From Planctomycetaceae bacterium (GTDB lineage: Bacteria; Planctomycetota; Planctomycetia; Pirellulales; UBA1268), in assembly GCA_002862165.1 (NCBI GenBank), contig PKCL01000085.1, positions 1-10,808 of the forward strand: a DNA stretch of 10,808 bases. Direction: 5' to 3'. Positions 7,747 to 10,808 of the stretch are shown in pieces. The notes beneath the pieces were generated by a model. The model saw nothing but the letters and a program-made list of their open reading frames with translations. It was not told the DNA's origin and searched no databases. Position 1 is the stretch's first letter. Each line of letters begins with the position of its first letter. Position numbers and translations under genes: made by a program.

Positions 7747-7761
7747 GTTTCCGATCTAGTC
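7741..7761. terminator. inverted repeat spanning both convergent stop codons
   Basis: GACTAG (7741-7746) and CTAGTC (7756-7761) form a 6-bp stem around a 9-base loop. The left arm contains the TAG stop of the phosphatase-GH15 gene and the right arm the TAG stop of the antiporter gene read from the other strand. A T run (CATTTTT) follows 7 bases later on the plus side only, so this is at best a weak terminator and may simply reflect two stop codons with similar flanks. Confidence 0.3.
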
Positions 7762-8865
7762 AATATTCATTTTTAGAGCAGGCATCGCAGTACCCTCTGC
7801 GGCAGTTTGATCTCGCGCAATGACTGCATCTGGAAGATGATAAAAACCAATCGCAAGAATGAGATAAGTTGCTAACAGTATGAGGCCTTCCATCCATGTA
7901 GCTTCACCTGCATTGATTATCTCTCGTGCAATGATAATGGATAATACAATCGACACGACTTCGAACATTGAGAATGACAGATTCATCTGTTGACCAAGAA
8001 ACAAGCCTGTGAAGACCAAAAGGGGTGCTACGAAAAGAACCATCTGTATTGTAGATCCAACCGTTGCCGCCATAACAAGCTCTTGTTTCCCCTGCCGCGC
8101 AAACCGAACTGCAGTAAGCACTTCTCCGATTCCCCCAACGCCACCGAGTAATACGATCCCACTGAACGTATCAGAGAAGCCCATCACACGAGTTGCCGGA
8201 ATAAGTGACTCTGTAACTGACTCACTAACAAACGCCAGCATCACACCACTCAAACCAAGAACAGCAAGACTCCGCAAGGCTGAGTATGATTCTTTGCCGT
8301 CATTCAGGATCGGCGTGGCATCTTCAACATGGTGTTGACTACTGAAGAGTGAAATCAGCACGTTTCCAACGTAAATCACAAGCAAAATAGCCGATAGTTC
8401 AAGAGAAAGATCTCGAGTGCCCTGAGGCGTTCCAATACGAAAAACTGCAGGAACAATAAAACAAAAACCACACATGACAAGCATCAATCCTGATGATCGA
8501 AACTGACGTCTATCGAAAGAATGAACTCCGTACTTGAGTGCTCCTACAACGAGAGCGCAGCCCAAACCAACAAGTAAATTAACCATTATGGAACCGGTCA
8601 GTGAAGCCTTTACAACCCTCCCGAGGCCATTCCGCAGAGCAACTATGCCGATGATTAGTTCCGGAGCGTTACTCAGCGTGGAGTTCAGCAAGCCACCGAC
8701 AACAGAGCCCAGACGCTTCGAGAGTCTTTCAGTCGCAATCCCCATGAACTCAATCAACGGTACGATCGCTGAAAGTGATACCACGAAAACAATTCGTGGA
8801 TCGACATCAAATGCATGGAGTACGAAAGATAATGGGATTAGTGTCAGTAGTAGTCGTTGGTACAT
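7756..8865 (-). CDS. CAX-type Ca2+(cation)/H+ antiporter of the CaCA superfamily
   Basis: A multi-spanning inner-membrane protein expected to move Ca2+ or a similar cation out of the cytoplasm against protons. I prefer the ATG at 8865 (369 residues, starting MYQRLLLTLI right at the first membrane helix); an ATG at 8949 would add 28 basic, non-conserved residues. By the preferred numbering, the first ion-binding repeat is GGLLNSTLSNAPELI (57-71), close to the CAX GGLLNATFGNATELI with its glutamate at 69. The second, about 241-254, is GGVGGIGEVLTAV where CAX proteins normally read VGNAAEHATAV; the glutamate (248) is kept but the Asn and the His after it are lost. The following VGSTIQMVLFVAPLLV matches the family's GSSTQIALFVVPLLV. 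A hydrophilic loop with His-His and acidic residues (about 176-194) divides the two halves, as the acidic linker does in relatives. Cation specificity is uncertain. Confidence 0.88.
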   Translation of the reverse strand: MYQRLLLTLIPLSFVLHAFDVDPRIVFVVSLSAIVPLIEFMGIATERLSKRLGSVVGGLLNSTLSNAPELIIGIVALRNGLGRVVKASLTGSIMVNLLVGLGCALVVGALKYGVHSFDRRQFRSSGLMLVMCGFCFIVPAVFRIGTPQGTRDLSLELSAILLVIYVGNVLISLFSSQHHVEDATPILNDGKESYSALRSLAVLGLSGVMLAFVSESVTESLIPATRVMGFSDTFSGIVLLGGVGGIGEVLTAVRFARQGKQELVMAATVGSTIQMVLFVAPLLVFTGLFLGQQMNLSFSMFEVVSIVLSIIIAREIINAGEATWMEGLILLATYLILAIGFYHLPDAVIARDQTAAEGTAMPALKMNID

Positions 8866-8985
8866 GTTCTGAGTATATCTAGCAGAATGATTCTGAATAT
8901 TGCTGATTCGGATACATAATTTCCTTCCTTTTTGTATCCTTAATCTCATTGAATTTACACATTAACCTTTTCCCGGCGTGTCTCA
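8866..8985. promoter_or_regulatory. divergent spacer between antiporter and ClC genes
   Basis: The 120 bases between the two preferred starts must carry promoters for both directions. The DNA is AT-rich with T runs, but I see no convincing -35/-10 pair and no operator. Neither gene has a Shine-Dalgarno match near its start. Confidence 0.3.
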
Positions 8986-10338
8986 ATGGCAACGTATCGA
9001 TCACCATCTGATAATGATGTTCCACCATTTCGAGAACAGATCGGCACCATTGTCATAGGTGCTGCAGCAGGACTTGCTGCTGTCGGCTTTCATGCCGTAA
9101 TGAATCTTGCTGAGGCAGCACGGACGAGACTTGCCGTCCTCGCAACATCCCACGGGATAACTGCCCAAATAGGAGTCATTCTAACTTGTGGACTGTTAGC
9201 GGCTACGGCAGTCTTTCTTGTCCGGTTTTTTGCACCCGAAGCAGAGGGTAGTGGAATCGCAGCCGTGATACAGGCCCATCGAACAGTAGGGGCGCGACGA
9301 GCTCTACGAATTCTCTGGGTAAAATTCCTGGCAGGTTTTTGTGCGCTGTCTTCTGGTATGCCACTTGGCCGGGAAGGACCGAGTGTCCAAATCGGTGCGA
9401 TGTCGGCAATCGTGCTGAGGCAGTTTGGACTTGGGCTGGTGTACTATAGAAGAAGAGCCGTTGAACTTGGTGCAGCAGCTGGTTTGGCAGCTGCGTTCAA
9501 TGCTCCCTTGTCGGGAGTCGTTTTTTCATTCGAGCTTCTAAAGCAGCCATTTCATGCACATAATTGTTTTGAAACTATTCTTGCCTGCGCGATCGCCGAT
9601 TGGGTGTGTCGTCTCTTTCATGGGCCTGTTTTTGAACTTCCAATTTCTCTCAGTGGCTTTCGAGAATGGCAAGAACTACCCACATTTGCTCTTGTTGGAC
9701 TTTGCACTGGTGTCGTTTGCCTAGTATTTCAGAATTTCCTACTCTTTGTTGCCAAACGATTTCATAAATTTCATAACTTCTCAAATAAAATGATTTTGAT
9801 CGCAGGCATATGGGGCTGCCTACTCGGAGTCATTCTTCTTATTAAGCCTGAATTACTTGGTATTGGTCATCAAATTTTTGAAGATGCAATTCATAATTCC
9901 TTACCACTCATTGCAGCAATTCTTATTTTAGCTACTCGCATTCCTCTTAGTGCGATCAGTTATGCAACTGGTGCACCTGGTGGACTGATTGTCCCCGCAT
10001 TATTATTTGGTGTTCTCTCAGGGCATATTTTTTCGACAAGTTATGCATCCTTGGTTGGTGGGGTCGATGCTGACTTTCACGCCGTCTGTCTCGTTGCTGG
10101 CATGGCGGCAAGTATTGGAGCACTCTTCCGCACTCCACTCACGGCTACCATCATGGCTGTTGAAATAACGGGTGCGTACGACTGTCTCCTCGAAATATCA
10201 ATTGCTTATCTCACGGCACACTCTCTACTAGGACTCGCCCGCCAACCAGATTTGTATACAGCTTTGGGGCGTATTCATGAAAGTTCTGCTGGAACGCAGT
10301 CTGCGAGGCTCAGTGCGGCAAGGCCCTCTACTCATTAA
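8986..10338 (+). CDS. ClC-family chloride channel or Cl-/H+ exchanger
   Basis: The 450-residue inner-membrane protein matches the ClC core in length and order, with no C-terminal CBS domains. Selectivity motifs are present: GSGIAA with Ser89, GREGP (128-132) with the gating glutamate E130, GGLIVP (332-337) in place of GxFxP, and the pore tyrosine Y424 in PDLYTAL. In helix H the pattern is VVFSFELL: aligning with the E. coli protein's LFIIEEM puts Glu183 at E202 and Leu184 where the inner proton glutamate E203 should be. ClC proteins without that glutamate include true channels, so passive Cl- flow is possible, but some prokaryotic exchangers also lack it. Biological role could be volume or pH control. 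It converges on the K+ channel gene with a 4-base gap and has no clear ribosome site. Confidence 0.95.
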   Translation: MATYRSPSDNDVPPFREQIGTIVIGAAAGLAAVGFHAVMNLAEAARTRLAVLATSHGITAQIGVILTCGLLAATAVFLVRFFAPEAEGSGIAAVIQAHRTVGARRALRILWVKFLAGFCALSSGMPLGREGPSVQIGAMSAIVLRQFGLGLVYYRRRAVELGAAAGLAAAFNAPLSGVVFSFELLKQPFHAHNCFETILACAIADWVCRLFHGPVFELPISLSGFREWQELPTFALVGLCTGVVCLVFQNFLLFVAKRFHKFHNFSNKMILIAGIWGCLLGVILLIKPELLGIGHQIFEDAIHNSLPLIAAILILATRIPLSAISYATGAPGGLIVPALLFGVLSGHIFSTSYASLVGGVDADFHAVCLVAGMAASIGALFRTPLTATIMAVEITGAYDCLLEISIAYLTAHSLLGLARQPDLYTALGRIHESSAGTQSARLSAARPSTH

Positions 10339-10342
10339 ATTT

Positions 10343-10808
10343 TCAGGCCGCTTGACGTTGATCTTCGACGATTTTCGTCTGCGAAGATGGACTCGGTAAT
10401 CCGTGCTCTTCTAGAAATTTTCTTAGACACACCACTTCCGCTGTAAGGTCCCTCAATTCGTCCTGATGATCATCTTCAAACTGTAGAAAGTGTCCGGCGA
10501 TGAGGCCCGATAAGGCACCAAAAGAACTTGCCCCTGTGACCATCAAGACGAAAGCAACCATCCGACCTTCCCAGCTGATTGGATAGAGATCTCCATAACC
10601 AACCGTGGTTACAGTACAGATTGACCACCAGATGGCATCTTCCGGTGTCGTTATGTTGCCTCCACGGGCTCCCTCAAATTGTAAGATTGCAAAGCTACAT
10701 GAAAAAATTACGACAACGGCGATGAAGCTTCCAGCAAGAACTGCGTTTCTTGCACGATTTTTAAAAATTAGGGAAGCAAGGAAACGCGTGGCCTTTATTC
10801 CTCGAATA
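10343..10808 (-). CDS. C-terminal part of a K+ channel, probably voltage-gated (Kv) type
   Basis: The minus-strand frame is open from the right edge of the window to a TGA at 10343-10345, giving 154 visible residues; the start lies outside. Visible order: a basic amphipathic segment RGIKATRFL..FKNRARN (like an S4-S5 linker), a membrane helix (about 22-42), a turret, the pore helix PEDAIWWSICTVT and the selectivity filter TVGYGD (68-73; bases 10589-10606), then the DLYP loop, a second helix (about 83-106) and a cytoplasmic acidic/Leu-rich segment (108-131) that could be a tetramerising coiled coil. TVGYGD means K+ selectivity. The linker and the WW pore helix resemble bacterial six-helix Kv channels more than simple two-helix KcsA types, but the voltage sensor itself is not in view. 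A shorter frame beginning at an internal ATG (10561) would omit the filter and is not the real start. Confidence 0.93.
   Translation of the reverse strand, partial: IRGIKATRFLASLIFKNRARNAVLAGSFIAVVVIFSCSFAILQFEGARGGNITTPEDAIWWSICTVTTVGYGDLYPISWEGRMVAFVLMVTGASSFGALSGLIAGHFLQFEDDHQDELRDLTAEVVCLRKFLEEHGLPSPSSQTKIVEDQRQAA

Noticed and set aside
8009..8872. Two plus-strand frames of about 110 residues opposite the antiporter gene
   Set aside because: They are antisense to a clear membrane protein, and their Ser/Thr/Pro/Arg-rich products are typical of reversed membrane-protein codons.
1..10808. Search for insertion sequences, integrase or transposase genes, CRISPR arrays, toxin-antitoxin pairs or defence genes, including around the tRNA
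   Set aside because: None seen. The tRNA 3' end is not repeated elsewhere in the window as an attachment-site copy, and no recombinase gene is present.

Overview
The window looks like chromosomal DNA of a bacterium, moderate to low in GC, and is an ordinary metabolic and transport region with no visible mobile element, CRISPR array or phage gene. Planctomycetota is my best guess at the host. It rests on an extra stand-alone GroES-like protein, an exported M28 peptidase carrying a PDZ domain, scarce Shine-Dalgarno sites, a TTG start and loose gene spacing. This is inference; no marker gene here settles it.

Layout. Bases 1-296 hold the 3' end of a plus-strand gene whose product ends in an almost pure Asp/Glu tail built from three successive families of short tandem repeats. 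It converges on a minus-strand gene for an exported M28 metallopeptidase with a C-terminal PDZ domain (357-1688). A tRNA-Ser(GCU) follows at 1799-1888, then about 290 bases in which I see no gene. Next come a membrane-anchored alpha/beta hydrolase (2175-2966, plus) and a GroES-like protein (3047-3394, minus).

The centre is a two-gene trehalose operon on the plus strand. otsA (3694-5142) encodes trehalose-6-phosphate synthase. It is followed after 39 bases by a gene for a trehalose-6-phosphate phosphatase fused to a complete GH15 glucoamylase/trehalase-type domain (5182-7746). The right third holds three membrane ion-transport genes: a CAX-type cation/proton antiporter (minus, 7756-8865), a ClC chloride channel/exchanger (plus, 8986-10338) and a K+ channel of voltage-gated type (minus, entering from the right edge). 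The K+ channel is missed if only short complete reading frames are read, because it runs off the window; its TVGYGD selectivity filter is at 10589-10606.

How the genes may work together: trehalose is a compatible solute, and K+, Cl- and cation/H+ transporters adjust ionic strength and pH. The right two thirds could therefore serve osmotic or ionic stress adaptation, although the transporter genes face different ways and are not one operon. I did not find a clearly new system. The points most worth checking are the phosphatase-GH15 fusion, the altered second ion-binding motif of the antiporter, the missing inner proton glutamate in the ClC protein, and the repeat-built acidic tail.
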